Shown piece after piece: positions 25,992 to 36,043 of a stretch of DNA of 64,000 bases (positions are counted from its first letter, which is position 1; the number at the start of each line of letters is the position of its first letter). The stretch lies in the NCBI GenBank assembly GCA_964491665.1, contig CAZBII010000005.1, positions 3,589 to 67,588 on the forward strand. Reading direction: 5' to 3'. The notes under the pieces are model-generated. The model saw nothing but the letters and a program-made list of their open reading frames with translations. It ran no database searches and was not told the origin of the DNA. The position numbers and the translations under genes were made by a program. Origin of the DNA: Ch67 sp964491665 (GTDB taxonomy: Bacteria > Pseudomonadota > Gammaproteobacteria > Pseudomonadales > Ketobacteraceae).

Positions 25992-27083
25992 TCAGGCAAT
26001 GTGCCGGAACGCGCGCTTTTCCGGATTCGGGTCCAGATTGTCCTGGATTGCTTTCTGCAGCAGACGGAAGTTCAGTTTCTCACTGAGTTTGTCCACGCCG
26101 GGCACGTGGTAGTGCGCCAGCGTGGCGGCCCTGTTGGCGGCGCGGTACAGCTTCAGCGCCTGCTTCCACATTTTGTGTTGTGGCAGCTGGTAGGCGTCCG
26201 CCAGTTCTTCGCCCAGACACAGCCGGCTCAGTTCATACAGCAGTTCCGCCGGCAGGTTGAACGGCGGCTGGCCCGCCAGCGCGGTGATCACGGCATGGGC
26301 CAGCTGGCGGCTTTCCTCGTTGGGATTGCGCTGACGGTCGCGGATGCGTTCGTACAGGTAGATTTCCTCTTCCAGCGATTCGGTGATCAGGTACTCGTCG
26401 ACGCCGTTCAGGTAGGCGCCGTAGCGCCACAGGTGATGCAGCGCATCCTGATCATCCTTCTTCAGTTCTGCGCCCATGCGCTGCATGCCGCGCTGTGCCA
26501 GATAGTCGAACTCGATGATGGTGAAGGCCATGTCTTCCTGGTTGATGGGCTCGTCGTACAGCGCCACGTCCCAGCCGCGACCGCGCAGATACTTGCGCAC
26601 CATGGCGTGCAGCAGGCGCACTTCCATGATGGTGCGATGGCCGGCGGCGCCGGGCTTGAGGCCGCCGGGCACGTTCATGTTGTGGCTCATCTGCGAGGTT
26701 TCATAGATGCGTTTCAGCACGTCCTGATGCAGGCGGCCGGTGGCGATCAGCACGTGGGCGGCCTTGCTGAGGGAATAGCCTTCCACCAGGCTGCTCACCA
26801 GCAGCGAGGTGGCGCGCACGTTGGCGAAGGCCAGGCTGACCCGGCGGGCGTGTTCGATGCGGTCCCAGTCCACCCAGCGCGGCACGCTGTGGGCGTGGTC
26901 GACATAGGCCTGGAACGGGCCGCCTTCGGTTTTGGCGCGGGCGTACACTTCGTCGATCATGGCGGAGGGGCGCTGGCGGTCGATCAGCGCGGCCACGTTG
27001 TCGGCAATGGGGTCGCAGGTGTGGCGCAGGCGGTTCATGTGCAGGTCGGAATACTTTTCCTGCCAGACGGGATTGACGCTCAT
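25992..27083 (-). CDS. DUF2236 latex-clearing-protein-like oxygenase 3
   Basis: 363 residues from the ATG at 27083 (GGAG 8 to 9 bases upstream). This copy is closest to the Lcp branch: RWVDWDRIEHARRVS, a Gly-rich GGLKPGAAGHR, and the motif R-x5-R-x2-H (Arg140 to His149, in HRTIMEVRLLHAM), where the His would be the proximal haem ligand by analogy with Lcp. Lcp cleaves polyisoprene oxidatively. This protein lacks a signal peptide, so an intracellular lipid or terpenoid is more likely than extracellular rubber. It is divergent from a TetR gene, and a palindrome lies between them. Confidence 0.8.
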   Translation of the reverse strand: MSVNPVWQEKYSDLHMNRLRHTCDPIADNVAALIDRQRPSAMIDEVYARAKTEGGPFQAYVDHAHSVPRWVDWDRIEHARRVSLAFANVRATSLLVSSLVEGYSLSKAAHVLIATGRLHQDVLKRIYETSQMSHNMNVPGGLKPGAAGHRTIMEVRLLHAMVRKYLRGRGWDVALYDEPINQEDMAFTIIEFDYLAQRGMQRMGAELKKDDQDALHHLWRYGAYLNGVDEYLITESLEEEIYLYERIRDRQRNPNEESRQLAHAVITALAGQPPFNLPAELLYELSRLCLGEELADAYQLPQHKMWKQALKLYRAANRAATLAHYHVPGVDKLSEKLNFRLLQKAIQDNLDPNPEKRAFRHIA

Positions 27084-27140
27084 GGGACTACTCCGGTGCT
27101 CAGAAGGCGGTTGCGAATGCAGAGGCATCCACCATAATAC

Positions 27141-27152
27141 AAGTAGTTACTT
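27141..27152. promoter_or_regulatory. Candidate TetR operator between DUF2236 gene 3 and its regulator
   Basis: AAGTAGTTACTT is an inverted repeat (AAGTA/TACTT, 2-base spacer) in the 99-base gap between divergent starts at 27083 and 27183, inside an AT-rich patch that probably holds both promoters. Confidence 0.4.
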
Positions 27153-27182
27153 ACATTAAACTTGGTTTTGCGGGAGCGGGCA

Positions 27183-27890
27183 GTGGCAGCGGCAAAGAAG
27201 GCAGGTAAAGGCCAGGGGAAACCGGCTGGCACGGAGGGCAAGAGGGGCGCCCGGCGGACCAGCGGCCAGCGGATGCCGCAACAGTCCAAGCAGCCGAAGC
27301 AGCCGAAACAACCCACGCAGCCCCGCGCCCAGCGCACGGTGGAACGCATCATCGAAGCGACCCGCGCGCTGGTGATCGAGCGCGGGGTGGATGGCGTCAC
27401 TACCAACAAGGTGGCCGAGCGGGCCGCCGTCAACATCGCGTCGCTGTACCAGTATTTTCCCAACAAGGAAGCACTGCTGGGCGCGGTGGTGGAATCCTAT
27501 TTCCGCACGGTGACGCGGGCCGCCAATGACCTGCTGGATGCGCTGGGCGATGTGAGTGTGGAGGATTCGACGCGATTGTGGGCGCGACTGGCGGTGGAAC
27601 AGTTCCGGGCCAACGGTGGCTTTCTGGCGGAACTGATGCGTAACCAGAACATGTTCATTGCGCTGCCGGCGGGGCGCGAGCTGGAGCATCGCCTGATGGA
27701 AGCCATGCGCCGTTTTCTGCTGCGCCAGCGCGACAAGCTCAGCGTGCCGGATCTGGAGCGGGCGATCTATATCGGCTTCAACGCCTGTAATGCGGTGCTG
27801 ACCCGGCATCTGCTGGAACCGGTGCCCTACTACCGCGATGAGGAAATCGTGGAGGAACTGGCGCGGCTGATGGCGCGCTATTTCTATTGA
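27183..27890 (+). CDS. TetR-family regulator paired with DUF2236 gene 3
   Basis: 235 residues if the GTG at 27183 is used (GGGAG 6 bases upstream); a TTG at 27162 and an ATG at 27273 are alternatives. The first 50 residues are a basic low-complexity tail with KQPKQPKQPTQP, then the DNA-binding helix-turn-helix VTTNKVAERAAVNIASLYQYFPNKEAL. The C-terminal domain should bind a hydrophobic effector. The tail resembles that of the TetR at 20997. It most likely represses the divergent Lcp-like gene. Its stop is only 9 bases from the convergent kinase gene. Confidence 0.85.
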   Translation: MAAAKKAGKGQGKPAGTEGKRGARRTSGQRMPQQSKQPKQPKQPTQPRAQRTVERIIEATRALVIERGVDGVTTNKVAERAAVNIASLYQYFPNKEALLGAVVESYFRTVTRAANDLLDALGDVSVEDSTRLWARLAVEQFRANGGFLAELMRNQNMFIALPAGRELEHRLMEAMRRFLLRQRDKLSVPDLERAIYIGFNACNAVLTRHLLEPVPYYRDEEIVEELARLMARYFY

Positions 27891-27899
27891 GCGTGCGCG

Positions 27900-29366
<1,467 letters not shown>

Positions 29367-29456
29367 AAACAGGTGAAATGCTGAACGGCGGTGCCGGATG
29401 TACTACAAAAAAAGCGGAGGCATTGTAGCACGAACCTGTCGCTCGTCAGCGACCAT

Positions 29457-29918
29457 TCAGCGTGGTCGTGCGCGGGTGGTTAAACCCTTGATAAATCCGC
29501 GCAAAAGCTGATCGGAACAGGGCTGGAAATTCTTGTGGCCGGGCTTGCGGAACAGGGCGCTGAGTTCCTGCTTGGACAGTTCGTGTCCGGCCGAGACAAA
29601 AATGGCATGCATGTCCGCGTCCTGCAGCTCAAAGGCGACGCGCAGTTTTTTCAGGATCTGGTTGTTGTCGAGGGCGGAGACGGGCGCGGGATCGGCGCCC
29701 TGCTTCGGGCCACGCCGGCTGATGATCAGGCCTTCGATGAAGTGGGCCAGCTGCAGGTCGGAACAGGCCTGAAAGCCGTCCTCGTTGTCGTGGCGCAGCA
29801 GGGCGTGGGCCTGCTCGGGAGTGAGGCTGATGCCGGCATGGGCAAAGATTTCTGCCATGCCGGTCTCATTGGCGGCCAGCAGTTTGCGCAGGCTGCGCAG
29901 CAGTTCGTTGTTGTTCAT
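29457..29918 (-). CDS. DUF1456 family protein
   Basis: 153 residues. Two homologous halves of about 70 residues are visible: NNNELLRSLRKLLAANETGMAEIFAHAG with HDNEDGFQACSDLQLAHFIEGLI, and DNNQILKKLRVAFELQDADMHAIFVSAG with KNFQPCSDQLLRGFIKGL. This duplicated layout is that of the DUF1456 (YehS-like) family, of unknown function. It is cytoplasmic, with no catalytic motif. An in-frame upstream extension of 16 codons has no better start. Confidence 0.85.
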   Translation of the reverse strand: MNNNELLRSLRKLLAANETGMAEIFAHAGISLTPEQAHALLRHDNEDGFQACSDLQLAHFIEGLIISRRGPKQGADPAPVSALDNNQILKKLRVAFELQDADMHAIFVSAGHELSKQELSALFRKPGHKNFQPCSDQLLRGFIKGLTTRARPR

Positions 29919-29995
29919 GGGCCACCCCTGTGCCGACATCGGAAACGCGCGGGAGTATGGGGGCAAACCCCGCGCGCGGCAAGGCCCGCCGGGTT

Positions 29996-30730
29996 TTACA
30001 GATAGTGCACGAAATCCTCGCGCGGGAAGCGGTAGCGGCGGTGATAGATGCCGTCTTCGGCACGGCGGCCCACGCCCAGAATCATGGTGATGATGGCATC
30101 CGACGGCAGGTTCAGCAGCTTGCGGGCGCGGTGATCATCGAAGCCTTCCATGGGGCAGGTGTCGTAACCGTGGGCGCGAAACGCCAGCATCATGTTTTCT
30201 GCTGCCAGTGCGGTGGATTTCACCGCCCAGGCCTGCATTTCGGCAATGCTGTAGGGGCCGCGCGGCACCGGACGCTTGATGCCCGCCACCAGACCGGCGG
30301 CTTTCTTGGCCAGACCGAGCAGGCCCAGCGGACCGGCGTTGTAATGCACCGGCGCCACTTTCGAATAATAGGTTTTGACGATCTTCGGCATGGTGTCTTC
30401 GGGCCAGTATTCGATATTGCGCGCCGCGTTTTCACGCCAGGTAGTGGTGCGGGCAATGATCGGAATCAGCACGTTGGCGGTCTTCGCGGCGTTCTGGTTC
30501 AGGCACGCGTAAGCCAGTTTCTTTTTCAGTTCCGGATCGCGCACCACATAGAATTCCCACGGCTGCATGTTGCTGGAATTGGGCGCCAGCATGGCCAGGT
30601 CGAGGCAGTCGTCGATCACCGCCAGCGGTACTTCTTCGTCGGTGAAACGGCGCACCGAGCGGCGGCTTTCCACCACCTTGCGGAATTCGTCGATATTGGT
30701 TTCGGGGGCCAGTTCGCGGTAGGCGGTCAT
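29996..30730 (-). CDS. Nitroreductase-family FMN oxidoreductase
   Basis: 244 residues; AGGAG lies 7 bases before the ATG. FMN-binding segments are ESRRSVRRFTDEEVP near the N-terminus, LAPNSSNMQPWEFYVV, and the C-terminal GVGRRAED. The middle (MLAFRAHGYDTCPMEGFDDHRARK) matches the helix packing typical of the family. These flavoenzymes reduce nitro compounds, quinones or enones with NAD(P)H. The physiological substrate is unknown. It lies between DUF1456 and the epimerase on the same strand but with gaps over 75 bases, so co-transcription is uncertain. Confidence 0.88.
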   Translation of the reverse strand: MTAYRELAPETNIDEFRKVVESRRSVRRFTDEEVPLAVIDDCLDLAMLAPNSSNMQPWEFYVVRDPELKKKLAYACLNQNAAKTANVLIPIIARTTTWRENAARNIEYWPEDTMPKIVKTYYSKVAPVHYNAGPLGLLGLAKKAAGLVAGIKRPVPRGPYSIAEMQAWAVKSTALAAENMMLAFRAHGYDTCPMEGFDDHRARKLLNLPSDAIITMILGVGRRAEDGIYHRRYRFPREDFVHYL

Positions 30731-30867
30731 GGGGTACTCCTGCAGGCCGGATGAATGCTGGCCTGCAGGGTAGGGCCGGCGCCGGGGCGCCACAATTGCG
30801 GAAACTGACAGGCTTTTGGTGGTTGCCGTCAATGCGGCGGCGCCGGAATGCAGGACGGATCGCTAGC

Positions 30868-31701
30868 TCATTGATTTGCCAGCACGGCGGCATAACCACT
30901 GCGAAAATCCGGATAACGGAATTCATAACCCAGCTGGCGGATGCGGGCGTTGGAGCAGCGTTTGTTCTGCGCGGCGCCGGGCACGCTTTTGCGCACCGGC
31001 GCCGGCGCGCCCAACTGCTGTGCCAGCCAGTCACACACGGTTTCCTCGCTGGCGGGATCGTCGTCCACGCCCAGATAAACGGATTCCAGCGCGGCGCCGG
31101 CTTCATTTTTTTCCAGCAGGAATTGCAGCAGGCCCACGCAGTCGTCCTGATGGATGCGGTTGGTGTAATTCGGCGGATCGCTCTGCACCTCGGCGCCATT
31201 CTGCACACGACGCAGCAGAAAATTGCGGCCCTGCCCGTAAATGCCGCCGAAGCGCACGCAGGTGGCCGGCACACCGCTGTGCAGCAGCAACTGTTCCGCC
31301 TCCAGCATGCGCGTGCCGTTGAAATTCAGCGGCGCGGTGATGCTGGCTTCATCCACCCACTCGCCGGCATCCTGTGCATACACTGCCGTGCTGGAGACGA
31401 AGAAAAAGCGTTGCAGTGGTTGGCCGCGCAGCGCATTCAGCAGGTTCTTCACGCTGCCGGGATAGGCTTTCTCATAGCCCGCGTCGCTGCGCTCGGCCGG
31501 CGTGGCGGTATGCACCACGTAATGAATGGGCTGCGGAAAAATCACGGGGTCGAGCGGCCGGGTGAAATCCGCTTGGATCACCGGAAAAGGCATGGCCACG
31601 GCGGAGCGGCGCAGGCCGATAACGGAGTGGCCGGCAGCTTGAAGTCGCAGACCCAGCGCGGCGCCGATGCTGCCGCAGCCGGCCAGTAAAACGGTGGCCA
31701 T
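30868..31701 (-). CDS. NAD(P)-dependent epimerase/SDR family protein
   Basis: 277 residues. A Rossmann N-terminus (VLLAGCGSIGAALGLRLQAAGH) opens with GCGSIG, a variant of the usual Gly motif. VSSTAVYAQDAGEWVDE supplies the Ser and Tyr region of extended SDR enzymes, but the usual YxxxK is replaced by a Glu-rich helix (MLEAEQLLL), so classical epimerase catalysis is uncertain. It resembles YeeZ-like SDR proteins. The frame stays open for 117 codons upstream through a 21-bp repeat array; the ATG at 31701 begins the recognisable fold and is preferred, although its ribosome site is weak. Confidence 0.8.
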   Translation of the reverse strand: MATVLLAGCGSIGAALGLRLQAAGHSVIGLRRSAVAMPFPVIQADFTRPLDPVIFPQPIHYVVHTATPAERSDAGYEKAYPGSVKNLLNALRGQPLQRFFFVSSTAVYAQDAGEWVDEASITAPLNFNGTRMLEAEQLLLHSGVPATCVRFGGIYGQGRNFLLRRVQNGAEVQSDPPNYTNRIHQDDCVGLLQFLLEKNEAGAALESVYLGVDDDPASEETVCDWLAQQLGAPAPVRKSVPGAAQNKRCSNARIRQLGYEFRYPDFRSGYAAVLANQ

Positions 31702-31757
31702 GGTTGGGGGTGTCCTGTGCAAGTGGGGTGGGGGACTGTTGTATGCAAGCGGACGGG

Positions 31758-32027
31758 CGTTGGCAAGGGGTGATTGGGCGTGGGAAGGGGCGGACGGCCC
31801 GTGGGAAAGGGGTTGGGGACCGTGGGAAGGCTGTCGAACTGCGTGGGAAGGAGTGCGGGTGCCGTGGAAAGAGGTGCGGGTGCCGTAGGAAAGGGGGCTG
31901 GCACCGTGGGAAGGGCCTCGGGTTGCGTGGGAAGCCGGTCGGGGCCGTGGGAGAGCCCGGAGGTGGCGTGGGAAGGCCTTCCGGTGCGTGAGAAGGCCTG
32001 TGAGGCCGTGTGGAGGCCCGGGGGGAT
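31758..32027. repeat. 21-bp tandem repeat array (about 13 degenerate units)
   Basis: The core CGTGGGAAG recurs at 31758, 31779, 31800, 31821, 31842, 31863, 31884, 31905 and 31926 with an exact 21-bp period, then at 31946, 31967, 31987 and 32007 with 20- or 21-bp spacing. Traces may extend toward 31716. The strand shown is G-rich and its complement C-rich. The first nine units keep codon phase, giving Ser-His-rich heptads in the frame leading into the epimerase gene. There are no unique spacers, so it is a minisatellite, not CRISPR. Confidence 0.85.
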
Positions 32028-32152
32028 CAGGTGGCGGCCTTGTTTTTGCCAATCAATCCCAGATGCGTATGGCCAAAACCCGCCGCATATTTCAGGCCGA
32101 AGCCCAGCGCCCGGTCAAAACCGATGTGGGAAATCCAGACGCAGAATAATCC
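32027..32152 (-). pseudogene. C-terminal relic of a DUF4260-like membrane protein gene
   Basis: The minus strand encodes about 41 residues ending in a stop at 32027. They include WISHIGFDRALGFGLKY and HTHLGLIGK, the characteristic C-terminus of DUF4260 proteins, which are normally about 110 to 125 residues. Upstream in this frame the text is no longer family-like and no start with a ribosome site is found, so the 5' two thirds are missing. The relic directly abuts the 21-bp repeat array, which may mark the rearrangement that truncated it. Confidence 0.55.
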
Positions 32153-32211
32153 GGGGGCTGCCACTGACGCTTCCTTGCATGATGAATTCCTTTTTTGTGG
32201 CGTGTGCTCAG

Positions 32212-32763
32212 TTACTGCAGTGGGTCATCTGCGTCCGGTCTGTCGGGTGATGAGTGCTTCGGGAATATCAGATTTTCAGTTGCAAAACCAAGTTCGCGGG
32301 CGCGCGTTATGAATTTGTCGATGACCTGCTTTGGCACGTTGGGGCTGCGCGCCAGCAGCCACAGATAGGATGTGTCGGGGCCCGAAACAAACGCATATTC
32401 GTAATTTGCCCTGTCCAGTTCAAAGATGACGTAAGACCCGTAAAACGGGCCAAAAAATGAGACTTTGAGATAGCCTGTATCGCTGCCCTCGACAAAATAG
32501 GCTTTGCCATTGGCCTCTTTCCATTTGCCACTTTGGGAAGAGTAGCCCCGGTTGACTACCGAAACGCCGCCGTCATCCCGCAGCGCATATTCTGCGGAAA
32601 CATTATCAAGCCCGCGTTCAAAAGAGTGATCCAGTCTTGCGACTTCATACCATTTGCCCAGATAGCGATTCAGTTCAAATGCATCGACGGGCTTAACCTT
32701 GTCTGGCATGCCCAGGCAGCCAGTGAGTCCCAGTGCAGTGATCAGTAACAATATGAGTTTCAT
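32212..32763 (-). CDS. blc: Outer-membrane lipocalin (Blc-like lipoprotein)
   Basis: 183 residues; GGAG lies 6 bases before the ATG at 32763. A lipoprotein signal ends in the lipobox LTGC (Cys near residue 16), with Leu and not Asp after it, compatible with outer-membrane sorting. The lipocalin motif GKWYEVARLDHSFERGL follows, and YAFVSGPDTSYLWLLARSP is the conserved late-strand signature. Bacterial Blc binds lysophospholipids and fatty acids and is often stress-induced. The gene is visibly less GC-rich than its neighbours, which may reflect transfer. It is divergent from oxyR. Confidence 0.88.
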   Translation of the reverse strand: MKLILLLITALGLTGCLGMPDKVKPVDAFELNRYLGKWYEVARLDHSFERGLDNVSAEYALRDDGGVSVVNRGYSSQSGKWKEANGKAYFVEGSDTGYLKVSFFGPFYGSYVIFELDRANYEYAFVSGPDTSYLWLLARSPNVPKQVIDKFITRARELGFATENLIFPKHSSPDRPDADDPLQ

Positions 32764-32921
32764 GTTATCTCCGGGTTGTGGTAACTGGCGCCTGTTGGTA
32801 CGAAGGACATAGCGCCGTTCAATAGCCAAAACTTTCCCCACCGTTTACATTCAATCGTCATGTGCTATCGTATGGCCAGCCTGCCACTCTGGCAACCTTC
32901 CTTGTTTGCGAGCGCTTGTCC

Positions 32922-33833
32922 ATGACCCTGACCGAACTGAAATACATCGTTACCCTCGCCCAGGAACGGCACTTCCGCAAAGCGGCGGAGCGCTGTTTTG
33001 TCAGTCAGCCCACGCTCAGTGTGGCGATCAAGAAACTGGAAGATGAACTGGATGTGGTGATTTTCGAGCGCAACCGTTCCGATGTGCGCCTGACGCTGGC
33101 CGGTGAGCGCATTGTGGCGCAGGCGCGCAGGGTGCTGGAGGAAGCCGAGATGGTGAAAGTGCTGGCCGCCGAAGGCAAAGGCCAGCTCAATCTGCCGCTG
33201 CGCATCGGCGCGATTTTCACCGTGGGGCCGTATCTGTTTCCCCATCTGATCCGCAATATCAAACCTGTCGCGCCTGACATGCCGCTGATTCTGGAAGAAA
33301 ACTATACCGGCGTGCTGCGGCAGAAACTGCGCAACGGCGAGCTGGATGTCATCATCATTTCGCTGCCGTTTGAGGAGCCGGATGTGGAAATCCACGATCT
33401 GTATGACGAGCCGTTTGAAGTGCTGATTCCCGCCGGCCATCCGCTGGCGGCGCAGGAAAAAATCACGCGCAAGCAGCTGGAGAAGGAGCGCATCCTGCTG
33501 CTGGGTGAAGGCCACTGTTTTCGCGAGCAGGTACTGAATGCGTGCCCGAATGTGGCCAAGGCCGGCGATGATCATTCGCTGCCGCAGGGTACGTCGCTGG
33601 AAACGTTGCGGCACATGGTGGCGTCGGGATTGGGGTTGACCATCGTGCCCAGTTCGGCGGGCGACAAACATATTTACGATGAAAGCACGCTGGTGGAGCG
33701 GCCGTTTGCCGGCAAGATTCCCTATCGGCGTGTGTCGCTGGCGTGGCGCGAGCGTTTCTCGCGGCCGAAAGCAGTGGAAGCGCTGATTCAGGCCATTACC
33801 AGCTGTTCGCTGCAAGGCGCGGCCACTCTCTGA
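32922..33833 (+). CDS. oxyR: Hydrogen-peroxide-sensing LysR regulator OxyR
   Basis: 303 residues. The LysR helix-turn-helix is at the N-terminus (ELKYIVTLAQERHFRKAAE, SQPTLSVAIKKLEDELDV). The two redox cysteines are at positions 199 and 208 (GEGHCFREQVLNACP), exactly as in E. coli OxyR, so peroxide-driven disulfide formation is expected. It should activate catalase, alkyl hydroperoxide reductase and similar genes, none of which is in the window. The stop overlaps the recG start by one base (TGATG), the oxyR-recG order known from pseudomonads. Confidence 0.95.
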   Translation: MTLTELKYIVTLAQERHFRKAAERCFVSQPTLSVAIKKLEDELDVVIFERNRSDVRLTLAGERIVAQARRVLEEAEMVKVLAAEGKGQLNLPLRIGAIFTVGPYLFPHLIRNIKPVAPDMPLILEENYTGVLRQKLRNGELDVIIISLPFEEPDVEIHDLYDEPFEVLIPAGHPLAAQEKITRKQLEKERILLLGEGHCFREQVLNACPNVAKAGDDHSLPQGTSLETLRHMVASGLGLTIVPSSAGDKHIYDESTLVERPFAGKIPYRRVSLAWRERFSRPKAVEALIQAITSCSLQGAATL

Positions 33834-35917
33834 TGCGCGGGGATTTTTTTGCCGCCACGCCGGTGACGCAGTTGCGCGGCATTGGCGCGGCGCAGGCGGA
33901 AAAGCTGGCGCGGCTGAATATTTTCACCTTGCAGGATGTGCTGTTCCACCTGCCCTACCGTTATCAGGATCGCACGCGCATCACGCCGATTGGCGCCACC
34001 CGTGATGGCAGCGAGGCGCTGCTGCAGGGGCGCGTGCTGCTTGCCGATGTGGTGATTCGCAAACGCCGCAGTCTGCTGTGCAAGATTGAAGACGGCACCG
34101 GCCAGATCCTGCTGCGTTTTTTTCATTTTTCCGCCGTGCAGCAAAAGCAGTTCCAGCCCGGCGCGATTGTGCGCTGTTATGGCGAGGTGCGCATTACCGC
34201 CAATGGCCGCGAAATCGCGCATCCGGAATACCGCGTGCTGGAGTCGCCGGATGTGCCGATCGAGGCGGCGCTGACGCCACTGTATCCCGCCACCGAAGGC
34301 ATTCAGCAGACCAGCCTGCGTCGCCTGAGCGATCAGGTGCTGGCGGTGCTGGGCAAAGCGCAGCAGGTGGCGGAATTGCTGCCGGTGGAACTGATGCATC
34401 GCGCGCAGTGGCCGTCGCTCACCGAGGCGCTGCATTTCGTGCACCGGCCGCCGCCGGATGCGCCGGTGCAGGCGCTGCTGGACGGCACGCACAAGGCGCA
34501 GCAGCGGCTGGCGCTGGAGGAACTCACCGCCCATCATCTCAGCCTGCTCAAATTGCGCGATCGCGTGAAGCGGCAGAGCGCGGTGCCGCTGCCGGCACAA
34601 TCCCTGCTGGAACAGCAGTTTTTGCAATTGCTGCCATTCGCGCCCACCAACGCGCAGCAGAAAGTGCATCGCGAACTGTGCCGTGATCTGGCGCAGCCGC
34701 ATCCGATGCTGCGACTGGTGCAGGGCGATGTCGGTGCAGGAAAAACGCTGGTCGCGGCGCGCGCCGCGCTGCTGGCGATCAACGCCGGTTATCAGGTGGC
34801 GCTGATGGCGCCGACGGAAATTCTGGCCGAGCAGCATTACCACGCCTTTCTCGACTGGTTCGAGCCGCTGGGTCTGCGGGTGGCCTGGCTGGCGGGAAAA
34901 CTGAAAGGCAAAAAACGCAACGAACAGCTGGCGCTGATCGAGTCCGGCACTGCGCACATGGTGGTGGGCACCCACGCGCTGTTCCAGGAGGAAGTGCGTT
35001 ATCGCAATCTGGCGCTGGTGATTATCGACGAGCAGCATCGGTTCGGTGTGCACCAGCGGCTGGCGCTGAAGCAGAAAGGTGAAGCCAGCGGCATTGCGCC
35101 GCACCAGCTGATCATGACCGCCACGCCGATTCCGCGCACGCTGGCGATGAGTGCCTATGCCGATCTCGACACGTCGGTGATCGACGAACTGCCGCCGGGC
35201 CGCACGCCGGTGAAAACCGTGGTGATCGAAAACCAGCGCCGCAATGAAGTGGTGGCGCGGGTGCGCAATGCCTGCCGCGAGGGCCGGCAGGTGTACTGGG
35301 TGTGCACGCTGATCGAGGAATCGGAACAGCTGGAAGCGCAGGCCGCCGAGGACACCGCCGCGCAGTTGCGGGTGGTGCTGCCGGACGTGGCGATCGGTCT
35401 GGTGCATGGCCGGCTGAAGCCGGCGGAAAAGGCCGAGGTGATGGACCAGTTCAAGCAGGCGCAGTTGCAGGTGCTGGTGGCGACCACGGTGATCGAGGTC
35501 GGCGTGAACGTGCCCAACGCCAGCGTGATGATCATCGAGAATCCCGAGCGGCTGGGACTGGCGCAGCTGCATCAGTTGCGCGGTCGGGTCGGGCGCGGCG
35601 CCACGGAAAGTTTCTGCGTGCTGCTGTACCAGAAACCGCTGTCGAAACTGGGGCGCGAGCGGCTCGACATCCTGCGCCAGACCAACGACGGTTTTGTCAT
35701 CGCGGAAAAGGATCTGCAGCTGCGCGGCCCCGGCGAGGTGCTGGGCACGCGCCAGACCGGCGAGATGAACTTCCGCATCGCCAACCTGCTGCGGGATGAA
35801 GCCCTGCTGGACGACGCCAAACAGCTGGCGGACTGGCTGCGGCAGAACAGTCCCGAGCGCACCGAACCCCTGATCCAGCGCTGGCTGGGCAATGCCGGCC
35901 AGTACGGCGAAGTCTGA
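33833..35917 (+). CDS. recG: ATP-dependent DNA helicase RecG
   Basis: 694 residues, normal length. The N-terminal wedge domain starts TPVTQLRGIGAAQAEKLARL and LFHLPYRYQDRT. Helicase motifs follow: Walker A GDVGAGKT, MAPTEILAEQHY, Walker B IIDEQHRFG, TATPIPRTLAM, VATTVIEVGVNVPNA and QLRGRVGRG. RecG remodels stalled replication forks and Holliday junctions. Translation is coupled to oxyR by a one-base overlap. The coding sequence is intact. Confidence 0.96.
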   Translation: MRGDFFAATPVTQLRGIGAAQAEKLARLNIFTLQDVLFHLPYRYQDRTRITPIGATRDGSEALLQGRVLLADVVIRKRRSLLCKIEDGTGQILLRFFHFSAVQQKQFQPGAIVRCYGEVRITANGREIAHPEYRVLESPDVPIEAALTPLYPATEGIQQTSLRRLSDQVLAVLGKAQQVAELLPVELMHRAQWPSLTEALHFVHRPPPDAPVQALLDGTHKAQQRLALEELTAHHLSLLKLRDRVKRQSAVPLPAQSLLEQQFLQLLPFAPTNAQQKVHRELCRDLAQPHPMLRLVQGDVGAGKTLVAARAALLAINAGYQVALMAPTEILAEQHYHAFLDWFEPLGLRVAWLAGKLKGKKRNEQLALIESGTAHMVVGTHALFQEEVRYRNLALVIIDEQHRFGVHQRLALKQKGEASGIAPHQLIMTATPIPRTLAMSAYADLDTSVIDELPPGRTPVKTVVIENQRRNEVVARVRNACREGRQVYWVCTLIEESEQLEAQAAEDTAAQLRVVLPDVAIGLVHGRLKPAEKAEVMDQFKQAQLQVLVATTVIEVGVNVPNASVMIIENPERLGLAQLHQLRGRVGRGATESFCVLLYQKPLSKLGRERLDILRQTNDGFVIAEKDLQLRGPGEVLGTRQTGEMNFRIANLLRDEALLDDAKQLADWLRQNSPERTEPLIQRWLGNAGQYGEV

Positions 35918-36043
35918 TGAGGCGAAATTCCTGAAATTGATCCGGATACCGGGGACAAATCCACAACCGCTGCTAGACTTTCTTTACAAGCGTTTACAAA
36001 CCGGTTTCCGGTCTCCAATTTCTATCCAAATCAGGTACAAGAC

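Noticed and set aside
31758..32027. CRISPR array
   Set aside because: Units are 21 bp head to tail with no spacers and no cas genes nearby.
31702..32052. N-terminal extension of the epimerase through the repeats
   Set aside because: It would need a TTG start and adds only low-complexity heptads before the Rossmann fold; kept as an open question rather than annotated.
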